This document shows, in pieces, positions 48,701 to 59,512 of a stretch of 64,000 bases of DNA. The stretch spans positions 19,875,001 through 19,939,000 of the forward strand of contig CM059587.1 of the NCBI GenBank assembly GCA_030407085.1, read 5' to 3'. The position numbers were made by a program, and so were the translations under genes. Under the pieces are notes generated by a model, which saw nothing but the letters and a program-made list of their open reading frames with translations, was not told where the DNA came from and did not search any database. The stretch is from Trichopria drosophilae. Its lineage: Eukaryota; Arthropoda; Insecta; Hymenoptera; Diapriidae. Position 1 is the first letter of the stretch. Each line of letters starts with the position of its first letter.

Positions 48701-51700
48701 TTGACTGACTGGACAAATTAAAATAAGGGAAGGACCACTGTATTTGTATTTAGAAAATCCACACGTCAACACACATCAGTGGAGAGAACGTGTGAGGGGA
48801 AATATTAGAATAGGAGAAGAAAAAAAATTAGAATAAGGGAAGGAGTACTGTACCTCATTTTTCTACAAAAAAGAAAATCTTCTGTGAAGCCGTTTTTGAA
48901 AAATGTCGATTTAAAAATTCAAAATGACGAAAAGTCAACTTTTTTCAAGAAATATTCATTTTAGAAATAATTTCGTCAGATGGAATTTGTAGATATTAAA
49001 AAAAGACATTTTTTGTATTTGTATCATTGTTCCCTACAATCAATAGTTTATGAGAAAAACGAAAAAAAGTAACTTTTTGCATGTGTTTTTCATTTTTTAA
49101 CTGATTTTTTATAGGATACATATCTTTTTTTTTTTGTAAACATAGTAGGCAGACTTTAAGTCGTGTGTAAGAGCTCGACTTTTAAACATTTCAGTTCACA
49201 ATAACAGATTTAATTTAATTAATAAAGTTATAATGTTAGTTTTTATTTTAAAACGTTTCATGATACCTGTTAAGATTACGGCTACCAATTGTTTTGATCA
49301 AAATTTAAAGCATATCATCCTTGGCAATAATAAAGTACTGTATTGTCACACAGAGTAAAAAAACTAGTCAAAAGTGTAAAAAAACTTAACAATACACTTA
49401 TAAAATTTGTTTTCTCTCGCTTTTCTCCTAAACTATTAATTGTAGACAAAATTGATACAGAGAAAAATCCATTTTTTAATGTCTACAAATTTAATCTTGT
49501 GAGATTTTTTCTCAAATGAATATTTCTTCCAGAAAAGTTGACTTTTCGTCATTTTGAATTTTTAAATTGACATTTTTCAAAAACGGCTCCAAAGAAGATT
49601 TTCGTTTTTGTCGAAAAATGATGTATTAATGATCTGGAATTGAAATCAACAAGAAAATCCCAAGTGCCAGAACCTTCAGGTTAAATCGGTTTAAAAAGCA
49701 CCGTGAGCAATTATTTGCTATAAAAGACTGCTTATTAAAATTAATTATCCTATAACAGTTTTATCCTATGAACCATGTTTGGAACTCGGAGAGTTTACTA
49801 AATTGGATCATGTCTTCGTTGCATCAAGTAGTGACCTGGTTACAACCTCCTGGCGTTAAATCTTTAACTTTTGCTCCATATTTATGGGATGGACCAGTTC
49901 TGTTTCTATTCACTCCAAGAAATCCTTTACTATTTACAAACTACAACTACGATTTGGTTTGTATATATCGAATTATCAAATATGTTAACCCATTAACGCC
50001 TGAAATGACAATTTTTATACTTAATTTTCAATCAAGTATTTCGTATCAAAATCAAAGTTGAAAACAATTGAGAGGTGCGCATCCTAATGTTTTCGAGGTC
50101 GCTCTTCAAGATTCCGAGGTCAAAATTGAGTTTCAGCCATCAGAAATTCCAATATGGCGCCAAATATGAACAAAATTTCCAAAAAATTGGGAATTTTTTA
50201 TACTTATCAATTTTTTTCGAGCTATTAGAATATTGGGATTCTATTGAAACTCTGAACAAAGGTGAATAAAATACTTCAATTTTAAGGAAAAATTTTACTT
50301 TTATACCCTACATCATTCTGACGACCTCAAAATGGCTGAAACAATGAAAATTTCTTTGAGAAATTTCTGGACGCTCTAACTCAAAAACTACGAAATTTTA
50401 AAAAAAAATGTTGAGAATGAAAAGTTCTTAAAATTCATCAAGCGATATAGTGGAATTTTTTCAAAATTTTTTGATGACATTTAGAGACATTTTTTTCAAC
50501 ATTTTTTTCAAAATTGTAATTTATTTACAAAAAATTCTGAAAAAAATTTAGAGTATTCTCTGATGAATTGTAAGAGTTATTTGTTCATTGCAATTTTTTC
50601 GAAAAGTTGATAGTTTTCGAGGAAATGAATTTCAAATATTATAGTTTAGGATTTTTTCCCCCCAAAAACTATCAACTTTTGGAAAAAATTGCAAAGAACA
50701 AAAAACTCGTAGAATTCATAAGTGAATACACCAAATTTTTGTCAGAATTTCTCATGAATAAATTATGTATTGAAAAAAATTTTGAAAAAAATGTCTCAAA
50801 ATGTCATCACAAAAATCTGAAAAAATTCCACTATATTTCTCGATTAATTCTAAGAACTTCTAATTCTTAGCATTTTTTTATAAGAGCATGTAGTTTTTGA
50901 GTTAGAACGTTCAGAAATTTTTCAAAGAAATTTTCATTGTTGACGCCATTTTGAGGTCGTTACAATGATGTGGGGTATAAAAGTAAAATTTTTTCTTAAA
51001 ATTCAACTATTTTATGTACCATTATGCACGGTTCCAATAGAATTCCAATATTCCAATAGCTCGAAAAAAATTGATAAGAATAAATAATTCCAATTTTTTT
51101 GAATTTTTTTAAAAGTTCGGCGCCATATTGGAATTCCTGATGGCTGAAACTCAATTTCGACCTCGGAATCTTGAAGAGCGACCTCGAAAACAGTAGGATA
51201 TGTACCTTTCAATTGTTTTCAACTTCGATTTTGATATGAAATACTTGATTGATAATGAAGTATAAAAATTGTCATTTCAGGCGTTAATGAATTATTTCAT
51301 GTTCTTATTTCTAATTTCTAATCTTTATTCAAACAGATCAGAGAAATAGGATTGCAGTACTACGATTGTGGGGAAAATCCTCGAGTGAAAGAATTAATTA
51401 GGTATTTAATGTTAACTTCCGTTAGTGCAGAAGAGTCTCACACGTACGTCATTGAAAGATGTAAATTGATTTTACAAGAACAGAGCAAAGATAACTCAAT
51501 GTTAAACAAGAGTAACATACTCGATGACACATGCTGCTCCAAAGTTCCAACAAACAAATGTTTTAAGTGTCGCAGCCAAAACATTTGTTTAGCGTCTAAA
51601 AAATTGCCAAAGACATGCAAATATGTTGACCTTTTTACGTCTAATACATTTTCCGAAGTAAATTTCGGGAATGGATTTGATTACATTCCGGACAACAGGT

Positions 51701-53110
51701 AAAATATTTTTAAATTTTTAATCGTTAAACATAACCTTAATTTAATTTTGGATATATTGTATTCGTGCTTAGTAATTACAAGGAGTCGACAGATGAAAAA
51801 GATCCAAAATCTACAAGTGAAGTACACAAATCATTTTTTCAAAACGAGTGTAGAAGAATTTTAGTTGGAAATGACTATCAATCTCCAATCTTTCCTGATA
51901 GCGATGAATCTCTCGAGACTCTGAGTTTAACACCAACGATTTGTAAAGTTAATAAAACGTTAGCGTTAATAGCAATCGATACTTTACACTATTTCCATTT
52001 TGCCGAAAGTCTTGGAATTGATATATTCAATAAAGAAGATAAAACTGCTGTGGTTATTCTCGATCCTATGGTAACTTTTACATTTATTTTACATTCTAAA
52101 TGTAACATATAATTGCATTGTATCTTTTTCGATTTATAGGAAGAGAGTCAATACGTTATGCACGAGCGCATAGGAAGAAATTCTCTGATACGTTTCATAA
52201 ACGATTATACCGAAGGTCGTTTACGAAGAACCTTACGTATGGAGAATCGACAAAAGACAGATAACTGTGCAATAAATAACGAGTACAATAATACCAAAAA
52301 TTCCCTAGTTTGCATTCCAGAACTAAGTACCGAAACATATCTCGAGACCGTACTTGATCCAACGAAGGTTTGTTTGTCAATGTAAAATATTGAAACATAA
52401 AAGAGCTCTATATGACATTGTTTTTTAGGACGTTGTTGTGATGTACCATTCGCCGTATTGTGCCTTTTGTAGTGCTGTGTCTTATGTGCATTTAACTGTC
52501 GCACATTACTTGTCGAAAACGCACCACTTGAAATTTGTGCGTATCGACGGTGAAAACAATGACCTACCATGGGAATACTGCATGAATCATTATCCGTCTA
52601 TTCTTTTCTTTCCTGCTAAAAGGTTCGATAAAACATTTATCACTGCGACACATTTTTGCAACAGTCGAAAGAACTAATGTTTTATTTTTCAGAAAAGAAG
52701 ACAGCACGGTATTTCCATCGTCCCTACCGATTTCAGTGGGAAATTTGTTGAATTTTGTTTTGGCTAATTTGGAAGATGACGCACACGTAGAAGCTTTGGT
52801 GAACGTATGTGAAATAGGAGGTGGCGAATCGCCAGCCGAATGTATAGCGCGAATTCGTTCGCTGTGTTTGGACATAATCGAAGATCGTCTTCGAGAATAT
52901 CGACAGTTGAGTAGGCAACAATATTTACTAGGGCGAAAAGGTGTGTCGAGGAAATACAGAAGAATTGTACTACTCAAGCTGGCACTTTTCCGAGATATTC
53001 AGCTGATCCTCGGTTCGACTAATGACCTGACTACGGATAAAGCTACTGTACAGAAAGTTGACGACAAGTTTACCGCATACTACAAAACTCTTTCGAAATT
53101 ACAATCGTGA
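42748..53110 (+). CDS. TXNDC11: TXNDC11, multi-thioredoxin-fold ER membrane protein, complete
   Basis: The family consists of ER-anchored thioredoxin-domain proteins, in vertebrates a partner of dual oxidase maturation and of EDEM proteins. Ten exons join in phase: 42748-42968, 43057-43267, 47734-47964, 48031-48240, 49759-49956, 51337-51698, 51773-52070, 52140-52367, 52429-52622, 52693-53110, giving 856 aa. The N-terminal tail is polar (Ser/Glu-rich, 1-50), with one membrane span at about 54-71. Domain 1 has FIMYYAPWDAECQAVRVEF (116-134), where the first active-site Cys is replaced (W-D-A-E-C). A Cys-rich segment lies at 423-441. The last thioredoxin domain has MYHSPYCAFC, a true CxxC at 664-667. 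A helical, charged C-terminal tail follows (YRQLSRQQYLLGRK). Introns 3 and 6-9 are 61-74 bp; introns 2, 4 and 5 hold transposons. Confidence 0.93.
43613..44971. mobile_element. hAT-like element in TXNDC11 intron 2
   Basis: It starts CAGGGCTCCCAGTCAG and ends GCACTGGGAGTCCTG, the CAGGG-type hAT terminus. CGCACGG is repeated at 43606-43612 and 44972-44978 (7 bp exact; the eighth base differs). The 1.36-kb body is AT-rich without a transposase frame. Confidence 0.75.
45652..46100 (-). pseudogene. Penelope-like element: GIY-YIG endonuclease fragment
   Basis: A minus-strand frame reads IYELQCVECPGIYIGQTKQY, then DTRIKQHKSGWKKETGQTAL, SKHMLDTGHNFKF, and ends at a TGA at about 45652. GIYIGQT is the GIY-YIG core, with the conserved Arg (DTRIKQH) and the following H/TGH spacing. 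This endonuclease occurs C-terminal to the reverse transcriptase in Penelope-like retroelements. The upstream frame (IINIIKKQFNS-like) extends to about 46020. The reverse transcriptase itself is absent; a Jockey fragment begins about 170 bp further on. Confidence 0.8.
46268..47445 (-). mobile_element. 5'-truncated Jockey-type retrotransposon in TXNDC11 intron 2
   Basis: An intact 298-codon minus-strand frame (47439-46543) starts inside the reverse transcriptase at FLLFINDIVVNIKF, includes LLYADDVKLYATI, KCKVVTFSRN, SDLGVLFNSDLRFSEHIR, and runs to the C-terminus. The 3' UTR ends in an A-rich tract (T-rich on this strand at 46268-46295). 5' truncation is typical of target-primed reverse transcription. 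The uninterrupted frame suggests a fairly young copy. Confidence 0.88.
47480..47600 (+). mobile_element. Penelope-like terminal fragment with hammerhead-like core
   Basis: CTGAAGA at 47524-47530, ACCC...GGGT helix, GAAACGTT at 47548-47555. Same motif order as at 9346 and 40700. It lies 30 bp beyond the 5' end of the Jockey fragment, on the opposite strand from the GIY-YIG piece. Confidence 0.45.
48265..49705. mobile_element. Foldback DNA element filling TXNDC11 intron 4
   Basis: Inverted ends CACGGTGCTTTTTAAACCG / CGGTTTAAAAAGCACCGTG with a perfect 4-bp duplication AGCA (48261-48264, 49706-49709). The arms match for several hundred bases (GTCAACTTTT, AATATTCATTT blocks). A 4-bp duplication with CAC-type ends recalls Chapaev-group elements; that assignment is tentative. 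A pogo-like MITE is nested at 48347-48850. Confidence 0.8.
48347..48850. mobile_element. Pogo-like MITE nested in itself
   Basis: The outer element runs from CAGTAGTTCTTCCC to GGGAAGGAGTACTG with TA flanks. A second, related element (48490-48740, CAGTGGTCCTTCCC...GGGAAGGACCACTG, TA flanks) sits inside it. Both carry CAAGATGGCGGCC or its complement (48383 and about 48690). Confidence 0.85.
49989..51291. mobile_element. TTAA-type foldback MITE filling TXNDC11 intron 5 (piggyBac-like)
   Basis: TTAA at 49985-49988, then CCCATTAACGCCTGAAATG; the right end reads CATTTCAGGCGTTAATGAA followed by TTAT, a decayed TTAA. The arms (GAGGTCGCTCTTCAAGATTC, TTCCAATATGGCG) are inverted along the whole length. 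The open frame at 50607-50870 lies in an arm and is not a gene. Confidence 0.85.
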
Positions 53111-53951
53111 TATACGCATTTGAAATGATTGACTAATTCCTATTATCAACATTCCGATTGACACACTTTTTATTTTGGAGTGTCCGAAGAGTGATTTTAG
53201 GTTAGGTAACTTAAAGAAAAATGTATCGTCAGTGCTCACCAAATGATTTGTATTCAGGAGAGAATCCGTTACTTTTAACTCCGTTTTTGTTGAACTTTTT
53301 ATCCGATGCACTTTTCCAAAATGTAAATGTGTAGACCGAAAGTTAATTTAATCGGCGAGGAAAATCTTAATGAGCATTCAGAAACTTTGTAATATACTAG
53401 AATAAAATGAATGTAGACTCGTTTTCAACTTACATTATGTGAGTTTTCCGCGTTGACGTGGAATAGTGCATAATTCGCGACCGATGTTGATAAAGACTGA
53501 ACTGAACTCTTTTATATGCACGAATTAGATGTCCGTTGAAAAAATCCCGCGAATTTACAAGATGGCGAATTTACTCGAATTTCCCGCCAAGTGACGCGAT
53601 TGGTGGACGTTTCGAGGAGGAGCCAATAGGAACGAAGTGAAGGTAATGGCGGGCTTATCGCGTATTCAACCGACCTTCGTTGACATCATTTCGAACACGT
53701 ACCTGTGTTTACAAAGATTGCGTTTATCAGGGGCACTACTGTTATATTACGTGATGTTCTCGGTGTTTGCAGAAATTTTTTGATGGAATTTCGTACTTGA
53801 CTGAAGAGTTCAGTGTATATATGTAGATATATTTGGACACCGGGACATAGGCAATGCGTGTACAGCAAAAACTGATTTGTGATTCGTTGAAATAAATCTC
53901 TGAAAAATTAAAAACCTTCATTTATTCTCTTCGAATATTAAATTTACGTAC
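53111..53951 (+). other. TXNDC11 3' flank and a CpG/CCAAT-rich patch
   Basis: AATAAA words at about 53401 and 53891 could be TXNDC11 polyadenylation signals. Between about 53550 and 53700 the sequence is CpG-rich with GATTGG and AGCCAATAGG (two CCAAT boxes in opposite orientation) and AAGATGGCGAAT. It looks like a promoter, but no coding exon was recognised downstream. Confidence 0.4.
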
Positions 53952-55844
53952 AGTAGAACCCCTCTTCTTTCAACCCCTCTTATTTGAATCGTTTCCCCTC
54001 AGGCCTTCCCCCACCACCGCTCGAACATCTCGATAAAATTTACAGTGTTTACACCATCCAAGTTGTACAGTGTAAATACCATTTAACCTAAATTTGTAAC
54101 CATGTATAGTCGGTAGACTGATATGTAATGAAATTTCAAATTAATTTAAAATTTTGCATCAAACTCATGATTTACATCATACAAATTATTCGAGAAGCTG
54201 CTAATTTCGTAAAATAAAAGTGCACATTTGAAGGTTAGGATGTTGTCAGTTTTTAATGATGTGTACACTGTAAAAAATGTAAATGAAATTTACAATTTTG
54301 TTGTGATTTTCCTGCCTAAAAATATGGTGATATTCCCACGTTAAAAGTTGTAAATTTCCCGCGGGAGGTTAGGAATTTCAGAACGATTTGTAAATTCCCT
54401 ACACTGAAGGTGGTAAATTTACAACGCAACGCGTTTTTCCGACGCTATAAGTGGGTAAAAATCGAGCCCATTCTGTACATGGTAAATTTACAATATGAGG
54501 GGAAAAACTATTGGTGTAGTAAAATTAATTTTTACATTAAAATTCCACATATTTTAGTTTTATTTTGTTTTTAAATGTAAAACAGAGGAATATATTGTAA
54601 AATTTATTATAAGATGTATTTTAATATTTTAGAGGTTTTTAGAGCTATAATCTTTTGTCGAAAGAAAACATTAAATCTAAAATCTTTTGTTGATAGTAAA
54701 ACTTTGATCGAAAGCAAATTTTAGAGCTATAATCTTGTGCCGATAGTAAAACTTTTGTCGAAAGAAAACATTACATCTAAATTCTTTTGTTGATAGAAAA
54801 ACTTTGATCGAAAGACAGTTTTAGAGCTATAATATTTAGTCGATAAATCTTTTGTTGAAAGAAAACATTAAATTATAAAATCTAAATTCATAAATTATTA
54901 AAATAACAAATTATTATTACAAGGCACTACAATTGGTTCAGGATTACGTGCGTAAATTTTACCACATAATGTAGAGTTCAAATCACCTGCCCGCATAAGG
55001 CTATTTGCGCTTTAGTACATAACCTAAAATTTGTCCTATATTTTGTTGTAAATTTACTATTCTCTTGGAGAATTTAAACTTCTCTACGGTGTAATATTAC
55101 CGTAACCTGTAAAATCCACTTTCAATTGTAAATTTACAATTACAAGTTGACATTTACAAAGGTAAAAAAGTAATATTCACAGTGCCTATGTAAATTTACA
55201 ATAATATTGCGTAAAAGTCCTACTTGCAGCATGGGCAATATTGTGTCCAACTCTACAAGTTGTAAATTTACATTTCCATTTTTTACAGTGTATTTCAAGA
55301 CCTCCACAAAAATTGAAAAGTCTTTCATTTGCAAAATAACAAACAAATCCAATGTCAGCAGCTTAGTACTCAATTTGAAGTGATTTGAAGTTTTCATTTA
55401 CAAATTTGAGTTAAATATTGTCTTCTATATTCATTTCGGTCTTAATCACAGTGTATTTGATAAAAATTATTGATACATTATATGTAATAAAGTGCATAAT
55501 GTAAATTTAAAATGTTTATTTCTCCACTCGAATGCAGATATAAATGACCATAAATAAATGCGAAATGTTGCAGTCTTTATTTATCACATAAACGAGTTGT
55601 GATCTCGTTACATTTTTATCCAAATTTAAAATTCTCTACACATTTTTCAGATAAATTATATATATATTTTACATAATTCAACTCTAAAATATATACGATG
55701 TATAATAAAAATAAAAAGATATCAGATATTATCAACCACTATTAAAGAGTTAAGTAGAGTAAGAGGGTAAGGGGAAATTTCAAATAAGAGGGGTTGGCGC
55801 CATCTTGAAAACCATGACCAGTTGAAATAAGAGGAGTTCTACTG
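53952..55844. mobile_element. Pogo-like MITE (CAGTAGAACCCC family), copy 2
   Basis: It starts CAGTAGAACCCCTCTTC and ends AGAGGAGTTCTACTG, TA on both sides. Inverted relative to the copy at 3506-4658, and aligned to it for most of its length. GGCGCCATCTTGAAAACC near the right end contains the YY1-like word. It carries a nested element at 54266-55290. Confidence 0.85.
54266..55290. mobile_element. Nested MITE with CACTGTAAAAAATG termini
   Basis: It starts CACTGTAAAAAATGTAAATG and ends CATTTCCATTTTTTACAGTG, with TA at 54264-54265 and 55291-55292. The interior has four short variants of a GATCGAAAG/GAGCTATAATCTT-type repeat (about 54630-54860) and many TTGTAAATTTAC words. Tc1/mariner-type by TA duplication. 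Confidence 0.8.
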
Positions 55845-56799
55845 TACAAGTTTGTTGTCTCTTTCTCTACCTTCAACAATGTTGACAGTATTAACGGTTT
55901 TTAAAATTGAGGTTATGTTTGTTAATTGAAATTGGCTAAATTTTGAAGTACGAATGGAACCATTTTAAATTAAATTTTCTGAGTAGCAATAGAAATCCTT
56001 GTGTATACTTGAATATTTTTGTTTTATTACCCAGTAAATGAAAAATGATAGACAAAACATAAGAGGTTTACTTAATAATACACTTGATTGACCTTATAAA
56101 AGTTAAATTGTACCGATGAATAGAACGTAAGGTATAAATTTGAAACGTAACCAGTAACGAAGAAAGCACAACTTTTTTTGCTTCAATTTCAATCGAGTAT
56201 TTCGTATCAAAATCGAAGTTCAAAAAAATTGAAAGGTACATGTCCTACTATTTTCGAGGTCGCTCTTCAATATTCCGAGGTCAAAATTAAGTTTCAGCCA
56301 TCAGGAATTCCAATATGGCGTCGAATTTTAACAAAATTTCCAAAAAATTGGTAAATATTTATGCTTATCATTTTTTGTCGAGCTATTAAAATATTGCGAT
56401 TCTATTGAAACTGTGCACAAATGTGCATAAAATATTTGAATTTTAAGGAAAAATTTTACTCTTATAGTCCACGTCATTCTAAGGATTCAAAATGGCGTCA
56501 ACAATGAAAAATTCGTTGAAAAATTTCTGGGCACCCTTACTCATAAACTATGAGCTTTTTTAACAAAATGATAAGAATGAAAAGTTCTTACAATTCATAG
56601 TGAAATATAGTGGAATTTTTTTCAGAATTTTTGTTGAAACATTTTTTTTATCATTTTAATTTATTTACGAAAAATTCCCCCCCCCCAAAAAAACAGCGTA
56701 TTCTGTGATGAATTCTAAGAGTTTTTTGTTGTTTTGCAATTTTTTCCAAAAGTTGATAGTTTTTGAGAAAAAAAATCTTAAACTATAATATCGAAACTC

Positions 56800-58835
56800 G
56801 AAACTATTAACGAAAACCAAAAATGAATACTTTGAAAACTACATAAACAACTGTAAGGAAGATCCTAAAAAACTATGACAAACAGTTAACGACTTAGTGG
56901 GCAAAGGCCTAAAAAGCAAAAATGACAAGATCACTGAAATACAAACCCAGTTAGATCAAAATATTATTGATAATTGCAAAGTAGCAAATGAATTCGTTAA
57001 TTATTTCACGAATGTAGGAAAAAACATAGCAAGTAAAATCGATCAAGTTCCAAAACCTCTGACTCATTCACTGCGGATGTCATTGACACTTGGTAAAGCA
57101 ATAGGACCTGATTTGATATCCGTTGAATCTCTCAAAAAAGAAGCGCCATTCGTCCTCAAACCTTTAACCTATTTGGTAAATCTCTGTTTCAATAAAGGAA
57201 TCTGCCCAGCACGATTTAAGACTGGAAAAATTATTCCAATATAAAACTGGAGACAAATATGAAGTATCAAACTATAAACCCATAGCAATAATTTCCTCAC
57301 CAGCTAAAATTTTTGAGATATGCTTGAATAATCGTCTTCTACGATTTTTCGATTCAAACAGTTTAATAAACTGTCATCAATTTGGCTTTACCCTACAAAT
57401 CCACCGAGGACGCTATAGGCGAAGTTACACGATACATTTATAATGCCTTGGACCATAGCAAACCTTGCATGGCTATGTTTATAGATTTAATGAAGGCCTT
57501 TAATATACTTGATCATAAAATTCTTTTAGAGGAACTGCTCTCCAACTATTAACAACGTATTTGCACAACAGACCTTAATACGTAAAAATAGGAACGACAC
57601 AAAGCGAAATCCTATACTCTGAATGTGGCGTCCCGCAAGACACCATACTAGGCCCACGTTTATTTAACATATATATTAACGATCTTTTTACTGTGGAAAC
57701 AAGATAAAAAATCATCGCATATGCTGACGACACATTCTTATATTTCGAAGGTGTATCTTGGAAACACGTCTTGGATACTGCATCTAAAGATTTTATACAT
57801 ATCAAAAACTGGTTTGTTTCAAACAAACTAACGTTAAACTATAAAAAGCAGTTTGGATCACCTTTGGATGCTACAAAGATAGCATACCAAAACTAAACAC
57901 CATTGTATTGCATGAACCCGAGACTGTTCCACACCAGCGAATTGTAAAACGTGCAAAAGTATAGCTACTGTTAAATCCACAAAATATCTTGGAATAGAAA
58001 TTGATGCACATTTATGTTGGAAACACCATATAAATAATACAATACGGAAATTACGATATTTGTCCTTTGCTTTTAAGTATCTGCGTAATGTATTAAGCAA
58101 AAAACTAATAATCGCAGTATACAAGAGTATATGCCAAGCAGTCTGCAGCTATGGCATCTTCGTCTGGGGTGGAACTAGTGAAAGATTAATTAAACCCTTA
58201 GAAATTTTCAACCGAAAAATACTGAAAATCATCATGAATAAAGAACACACCTATCCAACAACTTAACTAAGACATTAAATGTAGGCAAAATGCATCAATT
58301 AAAAACAATCAACTATTATATAACACATAAACTCCTACAATTTAAACAAAGAAACCGTTCAACAAGACCAAACCTGTAACATCTGGCTCTAACTACATCC
58401 GAGCGAATAACCACTGGACAAAAATGACATGATTATATAGCATCATCCTTATTTAATAAGCTTCCAAAGACTCTCAGAGAACAACTTTATGGCTATAATC
58501 CAAAGAGATCATCGTATAACAAGCTACAAGATTTTCTAACTTTTCAAGACATATCACTATAATATATATAATAATTACCAACAATTTATGTCAGACCAGA
58601 AAATAGTTAACCTCTACATATTTTTATAAAATATTTGTCTGTCTACATATATCACGTTACTCAATTATATTCTTTTACCAATTATTATATTAGTATGTAA
58701 GTATTTCCTCACAGACAAATTCCCAGAAGAACTTATGTGAGCTCTAAACATCTTTTGTTACCATCTTTCAACTATACCTATATAAGAATTTGTAGATATT
58801 TAATCATGAAATAAATTAAATGAAAATGAATATTT
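56800..58835 (+). pseudogene. Non-LTR retrotransposon, reverse transcriptase remnants
   Basis: Pieces in order: ANEFVNYFTNVGKNIASKI, KAIGPDLISVESLKK, CPARFKTGKIIPI, then (shifted) GDKYEVSNYKPIAIISSPAK, MFIDLMKAFNILDHKILL, YADDTFLYFEGVSWKH, KYLGIEIDAHLCWKHHI and SYGIFVWGG. The frame is broken at least five times. Same family as 37580-39060 and 39090-40450. A 3' AATAAATTAAATG tail lies at about 58810. Confidence 0.8.
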
Positions 58836-58936
58836 GATATAGTTTTCCTCGAAAATTTTTGGAAAAATTTGCAAAGAACAAAAAAACTCTAAGAATTTAT
58901 CGCAGAATATACTATATGTTTTTTAGAATTTTATAG

Positions 58937-59440
58937 TCACTAGTAGGTTCTTATCGGTTTTAGGGTTTATAAAACGTTCTACTTTTGATTTTACGAATTG
59001 TTCAGCAATTATTAATCTTTATAAAACACTTGTTTTACCCATCTTAAAATATGGATCTATCATATGGAGACCTTTCTATGCTAAATAAATTGAACAGCTC
59101 GAGGGTTCAACATCGGATGTTGAGATATTTATCACAAAAATTAGGGTCACCGATGAGTTATTTATTGCACGACTACACATCAGTTGCTACCACTTTCAAA
59201 TTTCCGACAATCTCATCGATTCACCACGAAGGAGACTTACTTGTAGTTCGTAAGATTATTACCAGAGCGATAGACTGCCAGCAACTAACCGAATTGTTTA
59301 TAACTATAGAGTTCGCGATTTCGATTTAAGATGTTATCGGGAAATTCATGAAGATAATAGTAAATCTAGATTTGGTTTTCAAGCCAGTATAGTTAGATTA
59401 AAGCGTGAATGAAATAACTTACTAGTAGCTATTAAAAGTC
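58937..59440 (+). pseudogene. Jockey-type reverse transcriptase C-terminal fragment
   Basis: It reads LGFIKRSTFDFTNCSAI, NLYKTLVLPILKYGSIIW, HRMLRYLSQKLGSPMSYLLH, ISSIHHEGDLLVVRKI, then a break and RCYREIHEDNSKSRFGF. It aligns with the C-terminal third of the element at 29943-32995. Frameshifts near 59080 and 59310. Confidence 0.8.
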
Positions 59441-59512
59441 AAATGCTTCGATTTTGATACGAAATACGATTGAAATTGAATAAAAAAAAGTTGTGCTTTC
59501 GGCGTTAATGGG

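Larger units (their letters stand above)
56151..59512. mobile_element. TTAA-type foldback MITE with two retroelement insertions
   Basis: The right end GGCGTTAATGGG plus TTAA (59513-59516) is perfect; the left end CCAGTAACGAAG after GTAA is decayed. The terminal parts match the element at 49989-51291 (CGAGTATTTCGTATCAAAATC, GAGGTCGCTCTTCAA). Its centre was interrupted by retroelements at about 56800-58835 and 58937-59440. Confidence 0.75.

Noticed and set aside
50607..50870. 87-codon open frame in TXNDC11 intron 5
   Set aside because: It lies wholly in an arm of a foldback element and is mirrored by the other arm.
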